Of a stretch of 11,571 nucleotides of DNA, positions 1 to 6,476 are shown in pieces (within the stretch, counting starts at the first letter, position 1; each line of letters starts with the position of its first letter). The notes beneath the pieces were generated by a model. That model saw only the letters and a program-made list of their open reading frames with translations, did not search any database and was not told where the DNA came from. A program made the position numbers and the translations under genes. The DNA comes from JBEKCP01 sp050014815 (GTDB lineage: Bacteria; Planctomycetota; Planctomycetia; Pirellulales; Thermoguttaceae): positions 1 through 11,571 of the forward strand of contig JBEKCP010000115.1 of NCBI GenBank assembly GCA_050014815.1. The letters are read 5' to 3'.

Positions 1-55
1 AAGGCCGGCGGCCGCTGTTGGATCCGGCCCACCAGCGTCCGGGCCGCCGCGAGGA
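1..55. repeat. 55-bp exact direct repeat, left copy at window edge
   Basis: The first 55 bases are identical to 572-626 inside truB, and identity stops at position 56 (c against t at 627). The offset of 571 is not a multiple of three, so the left copy is read out of the TruB frame. Because the match begins at base 1, and 55 is a common assembly k-mer size, I infer a contig-end artefact rather than a biological duplication. Confidence 0.9.
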
Positions 56-924
56 CAGAGGATGGCCACGAGCCGGCCGGCGGCGTCCAGGGCGGCAATC
101 TCGCCCGAGTCCGCTGCTGGGCCAAAGGGGACAGTCCCATTTTCGCCGACGCGAGAAGTGGGACAGTCCCCCCGGCGGACCGCCAGGCCGTTGCGAATCC
201 GTGCAAGCTCCTCCGACGTGAGGACCATCTGCGGAAGCGTTTCGACCGCCCGCAGCATCGGAAGAAGATGCCGGAGCAGGTTCTCCGCATTCAACTTTGC
301 GAAATCGACGGCATCCTCGACGCGAAACGGTCCGATAGCGGTCCGGACGAGGGCGGACATCACGGCGGCCGTGCCCAGCGACTCGGCCAGGTCGCGGCCC
401 AGCGAGCGGACGTACGTGCCGCCGCCGCACTCGACCCCCAGGACCAACTCGGGATACTCGTAGCGCAAGACCTCGCAGGCATAGACAGTCACCGGCCGGG
501 GCGCCAGGTCGGGGGCGAGTCCTTGCCGGGCCAGATCGTAGGCCCGCCGCCCGCCGATTTTCAGGGCCGAGAAGGCCGGCGGCCGCTGTTGGATCCGGCC
601 CACCAGCGTCCGGGCCGCCGCGAGGATCTGTTCGTGGGCGGGCACCGGGGCGTTCTGCAGCGGCGCGACCTCGCCCTGGATGTCTTCGGTCGGGCTTCGC
701 CTGCCCAGCAGGAAAGTGGCCGTATAACGCTTCGGCATCTGCTGGACGTATTGGATCAGCCGAGTGGCCGCCCCGACGCAGATCACCAGGACGCCGCTGG
801 CCAGCGGATCGAGCGTGCCGGCGTGTCCCACCTTCGCCGGCCGGACGGCCCGCTGGGCCGCGTCGACCACCTGCCGCGAGGTTGGCCCGGGGGGCTTGTG
901 TACGTTCAAGAGGCCGTTGGGCAT
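1..924 (-). CDS. truB: tRNA pseudouridine(55) synthase TruB, 3' end not in window
   Basis: TruB converts U55 in the T-loop of most tRNAs to pseudouridine in the cytoplasm. The minus-strand frame opens at ATG 924-922, preceded by an AAGGGGAA-type ribosome site. Residue 1 onward reads MPNGLLNVHKPPGPTS, the usual TruB N-terminus. The catalytic motif GHAGTLDPLASGVL lies at residues 33-46 with the nucleophile Asp39. RPPAFSALKIGGRRAYDLAR follows near 114-133 and GTYVRSLGRDLA near 169-180. About 289 residues look genuine, ending AGRLVAIL at position 58, close to the family's usual length. Residues 251-268 are encoded by a GGGACAGTCCC palindrome pair and look inserted. From position 55 down to 1 the DNA is an exact copy of 572-626 read in another frame, so the true C-terminus is probably not represented. 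Family assignment is firm; the end is not. Confidence 0.93.
   Translation of the reverse strand, partial: MPNGLLNVHKPPGPTSRQVVDAAQRAVRPAKVGHAGTLDPLASGVLVICVGAATRLIQYVQQMPKRYTATFLLGRRSPTEDIQGEVAPLQNAPVPAHEQILAAARTLVGRIQQRPPAFSALKIGGRRAYDLARQGLAPDLAPRPVTVYACEVLRYEYPELVLGVECGGGTYVRSLGRDLAESLGTAAVMSALVRTAIGPFRVEDAVDFAKLNAENLLRHLLPMLRAVETLPQMVLTSEELARIRNGLAVRRGDCPTSRVGENGTVPFGPAADSGEIAALDAAGRLVAILCPRGGPDAGGPDPTAAAGL
124..172. repeat. GGGACAGTCCC inverted pair inserted within truB
   Basis: Two palindromic cores occur, ggggacagtccc at 127-138 and gggacagtccc at 160-170. They have mirrored A/T-rich inner flanks (cattttc and gagaagtg) and about 15 bases between them. The same core forms the longer inverted pair at 8396-8492. 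Here the element is read in frame by truB as GDCPTSRVGENGTVPFG, between RNGLAVR and the family-typical EIAALDAAGRL, so it looks like a tolerated insertion. The layout resembles a REPIN (paired REP palindromes), but no REP-associated transposase gene is in the window. Confidence 0.75.
572..626. repeat. 55-bp exact direct repeat, right copy inside truB
   Basis: This is the in-frame copy of the repeat. It encodes TruB residues from about 100 to 118 (LAAARTLVGRIQQRPPAF), where the family consensus is expected. It is therefore the genuine location of the sequence, and the copy at 1-55 is the displaced one. Confidence 0.9.
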
Positions 925-984
925 CCGATTCTTCCCCTTTTCCGGAGACTGTAGCAACAGGAGCGGCCGTTGACCTGGCGAGAT

Positions 985-1112
985 GAGGAAAGCAATCACG
1001 AAATCCCGAAGAAGCCGAAAACCCGAAAGAAGTCATTGAAGCGATTCGAATGCATTCGATGGATTCCCCCTGTTTTTCGGGGTTTCGTCCTTTCGGGCTT
1101 TCGTGATTCCTC
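985..1112. repeat. Imperfect palindromic element (MITE-like)
   Basis: The left part, 985 to about 1031, reads gaggaa..aatcacgaaa..cccgaa..cccgaaa. The reverse complement of 1073-1112 gives gaggaatcacgaaagcccgaaa..cccgaaaa, so the two ends form an imperfect inverted repeat of roughly 40 bases. Near the centre, 1047-1058 (cgaatgcattcg) is a perfect 12-base palindrome. It has no coding capacity. It could form a long hairpin in RNA, or be a decayed miniature mobile element. Confidence 0.55.
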
Positions 1113-1147
1113 GCCTTCCTTGCTACGATGTCTTTTTCCGGCCCGGT

Positions 1148-1175
1148 TTGCAAAAGTCCGAATTTCCTTTAGGAT
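1148..1175 (+). promoter_or_regulatory. Possible promoter of the kinase gene
   Basis: TTGCAA (1148-1153) and TAGGAT (1170-1175) each match four of six sigma-70 consensus bases and are 16 bases apart. They lie about 30 bases before the kinase ATG. The match is weak and rests on position as much as on sequence. Confidence 0.3.
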
Positions 1176-1206
1176 AGACTGAAGACAACATTCTGAGAAG
1201 GTCACG

Positions 1207-3081
1207 ATGTTCGAACGGCTTGGACCGTATCGGATCCTGAGGCAACTCGGCCGCGGCGGCATGGGGACCGTGTACGAAGGCGTGGACCTCGGCACGGGTC
1301 AACCGGCGGCCATCAAGCTCCTTTCCGCGGACCTGGCGCGGCAGGCAGGCTTCCGCGACCGCTTCGAGGCGGAGATCGACGCCCTGCGGAAGCTCCATCA
1401 CCCCAACATCGTTCAACTGATCGGGTTCGGCGAGCAGGAGGATCAGTTGTTCTACGCGATGGAGCTGGTTTCCGGGAGCAGCCTCGAAGACCTGCTGGGC
1501 CGCGGGCGGAGTTTCGACTGGCACGAGGGCGCCGGGATCGCTATCGAGACGTGCCGCGCGCTGCGCCACGCCCACGATCGCGGGATCATCCACCGCGACA
1601 TCAAGCCGGGCAACCTGCTCGTGACGTTCGACGACCACGTGAAGCTTTCGGACTTCGGCATCGCGCGATTGTTCGGGAGCCTGCACGCGGGCTTGCCCGG
1701 CAGCATCGTCGGCACGGCCGAGTACATGGCGCCCGAGCAGGCGGAGGGCCGGGCCGTCGACCCGCGGACCGATCTCTACAGTCTCGGCTGCGTGCTCTAC
1801 GCGCTGTTGGCGCGGCGGCCGGTTTTCGTGGGCGAATCGTTCGGCGAGATCCTGCGGAAGCAACGGTTGGAGCAGCCGGAGCCGCTTTCACGGTTCGCCC
1901 CCGACACGCCCGCCGAGCTCCAGCAAATCATCCATCAACTGCTCGAGAAAGACCCGCAGCGGCGGATCCCGAACGCCACGCTTCTGATGCGGCGTCTGGA
2001 GGCGATGGAGCACGCGTTGTCCCTGGACAACATGGACTCCACGGACGAGATGGACTCCGCGGACGACATGGTTTCCGCAGACGCCCCGGCGTCTACTGAC
2101 GCCCCGGCGTCTACTGACGTACCGTCTGCGGGCGCCCCATCTACGGATGCCCCGGCGTCTGCCGCTGCCGCAACAGGTCCTCCGGGGCCGACCTGCCCAG
2201 AGGCCGTGGCCCAAGCAGCGGCGAGTCTGCCCGGCGAGGAGCTGCCGGAGACGAAGCTCACGGGGGCGTTCGAGCGGGAATCCGCCGCCCTGCGGGCCGA
2301 GGAGCCCAGACCGGTCGCCCGGTTCGTGCCCGTGCGGCCCGGTGATCTCGACCGGCCCGACCGCGGTCAGACCATCACCACTTGGATCTCCCCGCAGACC
2401 TGGATCCTGGTCGTCGGGCTGATGCTCATCTGGTTGGTCACGTGGTATCTGCTGCAACCTCCGTCGGCCGACGCCCTTTACCGGAGGATTACGGCCCAGA
2501 CGAGGTTGGGGACCTCCGACTCCTCGCTGGCGGCCGAGGACGACATCCGCGAGTTCCTCATGCGTTTTCCGGGCGATCCCCGCTGCGAGGATCTCCGGGA
2601 AGACGCCAGGCAGATCGACCTGTCAAGCCTGGAGCGGAAGCTGGAACGTCGGGCCAAGGGTCTCCTGAACCGGGGGGGGATGCTACCCATCGAGCGGCTT
2701 TACGTCGAGGCGATGAACCATGCGTGGCTCGATCCGGAAGTCGGCTTGAGCCGCTTCCAGGCGATCATCGACCTGTACGGTTCTCAGACCGAACACTCCG
2801 GGCCGACGGCGCAGTACGTCGAGTTGGCCAAGCGCCGAATGGCCGAGCTCCGGGAGCAACTCGATTCGCAGGTCGAGGAGCACCTGGCCTTGATCCTCGA
2901 TCGGCTTGACGAGGCCGACCGGATTCGGGCCGGCAATCCGGCCCGGGCCGCGGCGATCTACCGGGCCGTATTACAGCTATATGCCGACAAGCCGTGGGCG
3001 CAGGACGCCGTCGGCCGCGCCCGCCGGGGCCTGGGCGAAACCGGGAGCGGTGGGCAAGCGGCGGGCAAGCCCGCCCGCTAA
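1207..3081 (+). CDS. Membrane-anchored Hanks-type Ser/Thr protein kinase
   Basis: 624 residues, starting at ATG 1207 with GAAGG five bases upstream. The kinase domain spans about residues 8-265: glycine loop GRGGMGTVYEG (15-25), ATP-binding Lys37 in AAIKLL, HRDIKPGN (129-136) with catalytic Asp131, DFG at 149-151, and GTAEYMAPEQ (169-178). All catalytic residues are present, so it should be active. A low-complexity Asp/Ala/Pro/Ser/Thr linker covers about 272-325 and includes an exact 18-base tandem repeat. One transmembrane segment lies near 398-417 (WILVVGLMLIWLVTWYLL). The roughly 205 residues after it are helical and TPR-like and should lie outside the cytoplasm. Codons for the final GKPAR and the TAA stop come from a 25-base repeat shared with 6402-6476. 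Substrate and signal are unknown. dapA follows 148 bases later behind its own promoter-like sequence, so no operon is implied. Confidence 0.95.
   Translation: MFERLGPYRILRQLGRGGMGTVYEGVDLGTGQPAAIKLLSADLARQAGFRDRFEAEIDALRKLHHPNIVQLIGFGEQEDQLFYAMELVSGSSLEDLLGRGRSFDWHEGAGIAIETCRALRHAHDRGIIHRDIKPGNLLVTFDDHVKLSDFGIARLFGSLHAGLPGSIVGTAEYMAPEQAEGRAVDPRTDLYSLGCVLYALLARRPVFVGESFGEILRKQRLEQPEPLSRFAPDTPAELQQIIHQLLEKDPQRRIPNATLLMRRLEAMEHALSLDNMDSTDEMDSADDMVSADAPASTDAPASTDVPSAGAPSTDAPASAAAATGPPGPTCPEAVAQAAASLPGEELPETKLTGAFERESAALRAEEPRPVARFVPVRPGDLDRPDRGQTITTWISPQTWILVVGLMLIWLVTWYLLQPPSADALYRRITAQTRLGTSDSSLAAEDDIREFLMRFPGDPRCEDLREDARQIDLSSLERKLERRAKGLLNRGGMLPIERLYVEAMNHAWLDPEVGLSRFQAIIDLYGSQTEHSGPTAQYVELAKRRMAELREQLDSQVEEHLALILDRLDEADRIRAGNPARAAAIYRAVLQLYADKPWAQDAVGRARRGLGETGSGGQAAGKPAR
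2080..2115 (+). repeat. 18-bp tandem duplication in the kinase linker
   Basis: gacgccccggcgtctact occurs twice back to back (2080-2097 and 2098-2115), encoding DAPAST twice. Degenerate copies continue to about 2160 (TDVPSAGAPSTDAPAS). The unit length is a multiple of three, so copy-number change keeps the frame and only alters linker length between kinase domain and membrane span. Confidence 0.85.
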
Positions 3082-3083
3082 AC
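3059..3083 (+). repeat. Single copy of 25-bp GCGGGCAAGCCCGC repeat at the kinase 3' end
   Basis: This 25-base sequence is identical to 6452-6476 and is the reverse complement of 6402-6426. Its core gcgggcaagcccgc is a near-palindrome (gcgggc and gcccgc around aa). It overlaps the kinase end, encoding the last few codons and supplying the TAA stop at 3079-3081. It could fold into a short GC-rich stem, but no T-run follows, so it is not a standard intrinsic terminator. Confidence 0.85.
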
Positions 3084-3096
3084 GGTTCCAAAATCT

Positions 3097-3136
3097 CAAA
3101 TCCCCAAATCCCCAAATCCCTAAATCCCTAAATCCC
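3097..3136. repeat. Octamer tandem array (YAAATCCC)x5
   Basis: Five consecutive 8-base units: caaatccc three times, then taaatccc twice, preceded by a degenerate unit. The array sits in the 148-base spacer just after the kinase stop repeat and before the dapA promoter-like sequence. Its unit resembles the heptamer ccaatcc array at 7789-7816, suggesting related simple-sequence expansion in spacers. Confidence 0.85.
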
Positions 3137-3154
3137 CTCCTCCCCCGCCCCTCG

Positions 3155-3183
3155 TTGCCGTTGCCGGTCTGATGGCGTATTAT
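3155..3183 (+). promoter_or_regulatory. Likely dapA promoter
   Basis: TTGCCG (3155-3160) and TATTAT (3178-3183) match four and five of six sigma-70 consensus bases, with an ideal 17-base spacing. Transcription would start near 3190, giving about 40 bases of leader before the ATG at 3230. Confidence 0.45.
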
Positions 3184-3229
3184 GATCGGCTGACGCTTGC
3201 CTTCCAGAATCCAAGACGAGTACCGAGGC

Positions 3230-4117
3230 ATGTCCACCCGAAGTGAAGATTTCGCCGGCCTGACCGTAGCGCTTGTGACCCCCTTCCGAGAGGGGCAGGT
3301 GGATACCGAGGCGATCCAGCGGAACGTCGAATTCCAGATCGAGGCGGGGACCACCTGCCTGTCGCCGGTAGGCACCACGGGCGAGTCGCCCACGCTCTCG
3401 CACCCGGAGCACGAGCGAGTGATTGCCGCGGTGGTCGAGGCGGCGGCCGGCCGGATCAAGGTCATGGCCGGCACCGGCTCCAACAGCACGGAAGAGGCCC
3501 TGCGGCTGACCCGCTGGGCGGCCAAGCGCGGGGCCGACGCCGCGTTGGTGGTCGCCCCCTACTACAACAAGCCCACGCAGGAAGGCTTCTTCCGGCACTT
3601 CAAGACGTTGGCCGAGGCGGTCGATATTCCGATCTGCATTTACAACATTCCGGGCCGCACGGCCAAGAACATCGAGCCGGAGACCATCGTCCGCCTGGCC
3701 GAGATACCCAACATTACGATGGTCAAGGAATCGACCGGCTCGATGGACCAGGCCTCGCAGATCCTGGCCCGAACGGACCTCACGCTCCTGAGCGGCGACG
3801 ACAGCCTGACGCTGCCGCTGTTGGCCCTGGGGGCCAGGGGCGTGGTCTCGGTCGTGGGCAACGTGGTCCCCAAGGACGTGATCGCGATGGTCCGCGGGTT
3901 CGAGGCCGGCGACCTCGGCGAGGCCCGCTGTCGGCACTACAAGCTCTTCCCCCTCTGCCGCGACATGCTCGGGCTGGCCACCAATCCGATCCCGATCAAG
4001 GCCGCCATGGAGCTTTTGGGCCGCGACACGGGCGAGCTCCGCATGCCGCTGCTTCCGCTGGACCAGGCCGAGCGCGAGAAGCTCCGCAAGACGCTGACGG
4101 CCTACGGTTTGCTATAA
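3230..4117 (+). CDS. dapA: 4-hydroxy-tetrahydrodipicolinate synthase
   Basis: DapA condenses pyruvate with aspartate semialdehyde, the first committed step of the diaminopimelate/lysine pathway, in the cytoplasm. The protein is 295 residues, the normal length. GTTGES lies at 48-53. The triad-type tyrosines are Tyr112 in VVAPYYNKP and Tyr138 in CIYNIPGRT, with Arg143 following. The Schiff-base lysine is Lys166 in ITMVKEST. All are five residues later than E. coli numbering, which fits the slightly longer N-terminus. I chose ATG 3230 over an in-frame TTG at 3197 because homology starts just after MSTRSEDFAG. The ribosome site is poor, since GAGG lies only one base from the ATG. The gene ends seven bases before the stop of the convergent CAP-domain gene. 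N-acetylneuraminate lyase or another class I aldolase relative is less likely given the intact DapA motifs. Confidence 0.93.
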   Translation: MSTRSEDFAGLTVALVTPFREGQVDTEAIQRNVEFQIEAGTTCLSPVGTTGESPTLSHPEHERVIAAVVEAAAGRIKVMAGTGSNSTEEALRLTRWAAKRGADAALVVAPYYNKPTQEGFFRHFKTLAEAVDIPICIYNIPGRTAKNIEPETIVRLAEIPNITMVKESTGSMDQASQILARTDLTLLSGDDSLTLPLLALGARGVVSVVGNVVPKDVIAMVRGFEAGDLGEARCRHYKLFPLCRDMLGLATNPIPIKAAMELLGRDTGELRMPLLPLDQAEREKLRKTLTAYGLL

Positions 4118-4124
4118 CGTCCGG

Positions 4125-5129
4125 CTACGACCCGAACTCCTGGGTCCAGTACTTGCCGGCGTATCCCAACCCCTGGCGGCGGTTGTTGGGGCGGAACAGG
4201 TTCTTGTGGTGGCCCGGGCTGAGGAACCAGGCCCGCAACGCCTCCATCGAGACTGCGGAGCCCATGAAGATGTTCTCGCCCGAAGCGGTCGTCCCGGCCA
4301 ACTTCGCCCGGTCCCAAGGCGTTTTCTTGCCGGGCACGGGCGATTCGTGGGCAAAGAAGTTGTTGGCCTGCATGTCGGCGCTGTGTCCGCGGGCGGCCTC
4401 GCAAAGCTTCAGGTCGTACACCAGCGGCCTCAGTCCGCACATCATCCGCATCGCGTTGACGGCCTGCATTCCGGCAAGGACGTTGGGATCGAGCTTCGGC
4501 GACAACGCCGCGTTCTGCTCGAAGACCTTGCGGGCCACTTCCGCTTCCGGGCGCGAAAAATCGGCCCGGAGTTTCTTGATCTTCTCCGTGTAATCCGGCA
4601 GCGGCAGGGGCGGATCCTTCGGCCACTCCTGCTGGAGCGCGTCGGCGAGTGCGGCCGACTGGTCCAATTGCGCGGCGGTCCTGGCCACCTTGGCGTCCCA
4701 AGCGGCGGTCTGCGCCGATCGCTGCCGGTAGACCTGCGTCAGGCGGTCCAGCGCCGGCAGGCCCACTTGCTCCAACTGGTCATGGGAAAGGTTTGGGGCA
4801 TCGCGGAGGTCGGCTAGGACCTTCCGCAACTGGTCGATGACCGCATCCAGCTTCGCCGTTTTGGGGGCGGGGCCGGCGTAGGTGGCGAGATGCTCCAGTT
4901 CCTTCCGGATCAGGTCGTCGGCCGCGGCCACGCCTGCCGGGCCGAGTGCAACAAGTTCCTTGACTACGGCGGCCCGGCGCTCGGCCCCGCCGCGGACCGT
5001 TCGATACTTCGCCGCCAACTGCCGCGCCTGCCGGGCGGTCTCGTCCGGCGGATCAGCAGCCGACACCAGAGACCCGGCCAGCGCCAGCGCTGCCACAAGT
5101 CGCAAGCAGGTGCAATGATCGCGGTTCAT
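4125..5129 (-). CDS. Secreted CAP/SCP (PR-1-like) domain protein
   Basis: 334 residues. A signal peptide covers about 1-24 (hydrophobic LRLVAALALAGSLVSA, then ADPPDE). Residues 30-200 are charged and helix-rich, of no recognised family. The CAP domain occupies about 220-334: a His-Ser pair in ARGHSADM (His249), FAHESP (Glu262), ASGENIFMG (Glu285) and SPGHHKN (His307), ending GYAGKYWTQEF. These are the two His and two Glu residues that line the CAP cavity. Bacterial CAP proteins are secreted and mostly of unknown activity, so I assign no reaction. The start is well supported by AAGGAG five bases upstream. ATGA overlaps the stop of the M16 catalytic gene, implying translational coupling and shared transcription. 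The gene converges on dapA with only seven bases between the stops and no obvious hairpin terminator. Confidence 0.88.
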   Translation of the reverse strand: MNRDHCTCLRLVAALALAGSLVSAADPPDETARQARQLAAKYRTVRGGAERRAAVVKELVALGPAGVAAADDLIRKELEHLATYAGPAPKTAKLDAVIDQLRKVLADLRDAPNLSHDQLEQVGLPALDRLTQVYRQRSAQTAAWDAKVARTAAQLDQSAALADALQQEWPKDPPLPLPDYTEKIKKLRADFSRPEAEVARKVFEQNAALSPKLDPNVLAGMQAVNAMRMMCGLRPLVYDLKLCEAARGHSADMQANNFFAHESPVPGKKTPWDRAKLAGTTASGENIFMGSAVSMEALRAWFLSPGHHKNLFRPNNRRQGLGYAGKYWTQEFGS

Positions 5130-6364
5130 GACGACTCCTTGATATCACTTTGCGGGCCGACGGTCAAGGTCGTCGCGGAGGTGAGCGGGTAGCGCCGGAG
5201 CACGTCCGTCACGTCCTCGACCCGAAGGACGGCCACCAGGTCGAGGTCCTCCCGGATCGTGCGGTACTGCCGGCGATACACCCAGTCGGCGCCGACCATG
5301 AACAGGCGGTCGCGGGGACGCTCGCTCGTGAGGACGAGCCGCGAGCGGACCTTGCTCTTCGCCTGCCGGATCTCGGCGGCCGTAACGGAATCGGCGTGGG
5401 CCGCGCGGTAGAGGTCGCGGATCCGCCGGAGGTTTTCGGCGGTCTGCTCGGGCGCGCAGCTCATGAAGGTGAAAAATACGCCCGCCCCTTCGTACTCGCA
5501 ATGGCTGATCTCGGCCTGCTCGGCCAGGCCGGAATCGATCAGCTCCCAGTAAAGCCGGCTGCCGGAGTCGTCGCCGAGGACCATGGCGAGGAGTTTCGCG
5601 GCGTAGCGGTCCGCGTCGCCCGCGGCGGGGGCCGCCGCCAACTGGAGCGTGTACTGCTGGGTGGCCGCGGGGCGCCGGAGGCCGTGGAAGCCCGGCCGGG
5701 GGCGTGCGGGCTGGGCGATCCGCCCGCCCTCGGAGCGATCCCAGGCGCCGCAGGCCGCGCGGGCGTCGGCCACCAGGGCGTCGAAATCCACTCGCCCCGC
5801 CGCCGCCAGCACGATGTTTTCCGGGCCGTAGCGGCGCCGGACGTAGTCCCGCATGGCTTCCACGTCCATGGCTTCAATGCTCCGGGCGGTTCCCAGGACG
5901 CTGCGGCCCAGCGGGTGCGGCCCGAAGTATGCGGCCCGGCATTTCTCGTCCGCACCAAACGGCGGCTGGTCCTCGTACATCTGGATCTCTTCGAGGATCA
6001 CCTGCTTCTCGACCTCGAAGTCGTCCGGGCGAACGGCAGGCCGCAGGATGTCGGCCAGCAGCCGGAGGCAGGGGCCCTGGAGTTCCGGCAGGATGGCCGC
6101 GTGGAAGACCGTGTTCTCCTCGCTGGTGAACGCATTGTACTGCGCTCCCAGCTCGTCGAACTCGCGGTTGACGTCGTCGGCACTACGGGTCGCGGTCCCC
6201 TTGAACGCCATGTGCTCGAGGAAATGGCTCACGCCGGCCTCCGCGTCGGTCTCGTCGCGGGCGCCGGTCTTGACGAAGAAGGCCAGGGCGGTCGAGTAGG
6301 CCTCGGCGCTCGTCTCCGCCACGATCTCCAGGCCGTTGGGCAATACTGCGGTGCGGAATTCCAA
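5126..6364 (-). CDS. M16 zinc peptidase, catalytic (HxxEH) subunit
   Basis: 412 residues, beginning at TTG 6364 with GGAG seven bases upstream; MEFRTAVLPNGLEIV is the expected M16 opening. The inverted zinc motif HFLEH is at 47-51, and the third ligand is likely Glu126 in VILEEIQMYED, about 75 residues later, as in the family. Two M16-type halves are present (about 10-190 and 195-400). The C-terminal half lacks the Arg and Tyr that M16B proteases use to position the substrate: the aligned stretch ELIDSGLAEQ (274-283) has Ile276 and Gln283 instead. The upstream neighbour has exactly those residues, so the two should form a heterodimer like bacterial two-subunit M16B proteases and mitochondrial processing peptidase. 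No signal peptide is seen, so it is probably cytoplasmic. Substrate unknown; proteins of this type are often called pitrilysin-like or MPP-like. Confidence 0.92.
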   Translation of the reverse strand: MEFRTAVLPNGLEIVAETSAEAYSTALAFFVKTGARDETDAEAGVSHFLEHMAFKGTATRSADDVNREFDELGAQYNAFTSEENTVFHAAILPELQGPCLRLLADILRPAVRPDDFEVEKQVILEEIQMYEDQPPFGADEKCRAAYFGPHPLGRSVLGTARSIEAMDVEAMRDYVRRRYGPENIVLAAAGRVDFDALVADARAACGAWDRSEGGRIAQPARPRPGFHGLRRPAATQQYTLQLAAAPAAGDADRYAAKLLAMVLGDDSGSRLYWELIDSGLAEQAEISHCEYEGAGVFFTFMSCAPEQTAENLRRIRDLYRAAHADSVTAAEIRQAKSKVRSRLVLTSERPRDRLFMVGADWVYRRQYRTIREDLDLVAVLRVEDVTDVLRRYPLTSATTLTVGPQSDIKESS

Positions 6365-6401
6365 TGGGCTGCTCCTGTTGCGGCTCCCCTGAATTGAACA
6401 C

Positions 6402-6476
6402 GTTTAGCGGGCGGGCTTGCCCGCCGAGTACCAGTTGGTCAACGATTCGCCCGGCGGGCAAGCCCGCCCGCTAAAC
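6402..6476. repeat. 25-bp perfect inverted repeat between the two M16 genes
   Basis: Arms 6402-6426 and 6452-6476 are perfect reverse complements with a 25-base loop, and each arm itself contains a gcgggc..gcccgc near-palindrome. The outer arm supplies the TAG stop (6473-6471) of the upstream M16 gene. The pair fills most of the 106-base gap before the next M16 start. A 25-pair stem here could pause or protect the transcript between the two cistrons. A third arm lies at 3059-3083. Confidence 0.9.

Larger units (their letters stand above)
925..1206. other. Divergent intergenic region between truB and the kinase
   Basis: This 282-base spacer must hold the promoters of both divergent genes. It contains the imperfect palindromic element at 985-1112 and, next to the kinase, a promoter-like pair at 1148-1175. 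Base composition is visibly less GC-rich than in the flanking genes. Short open frames on both strands have no recognisable similarity, and I treat them as chance. Confidence 0.6.

Noticed and set aside
996..1295. 99-codon minus-strand open frame overlapping the kinase start
   Set aside because: It is built largely from the palindromic element and the antisense of the kinase glycine loop, with no motif and no plausible ribosome site.
3097..3136. Telomere-like repeat (CCCTAAAT-like units)
   Set aside because: Only five units, internal to the chromosome between two bacterial genes; simple-sequence expansion explains it.
5150..6397. 415-codon plus-strand open frame opposite the catalytic M16 gene
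   Set aside because: It mirrors the codon pattern of the real minus-strand gene, has no recognisable motif, and the minus strand carries clear M16 motifs. High GC makes long antisense frames common.
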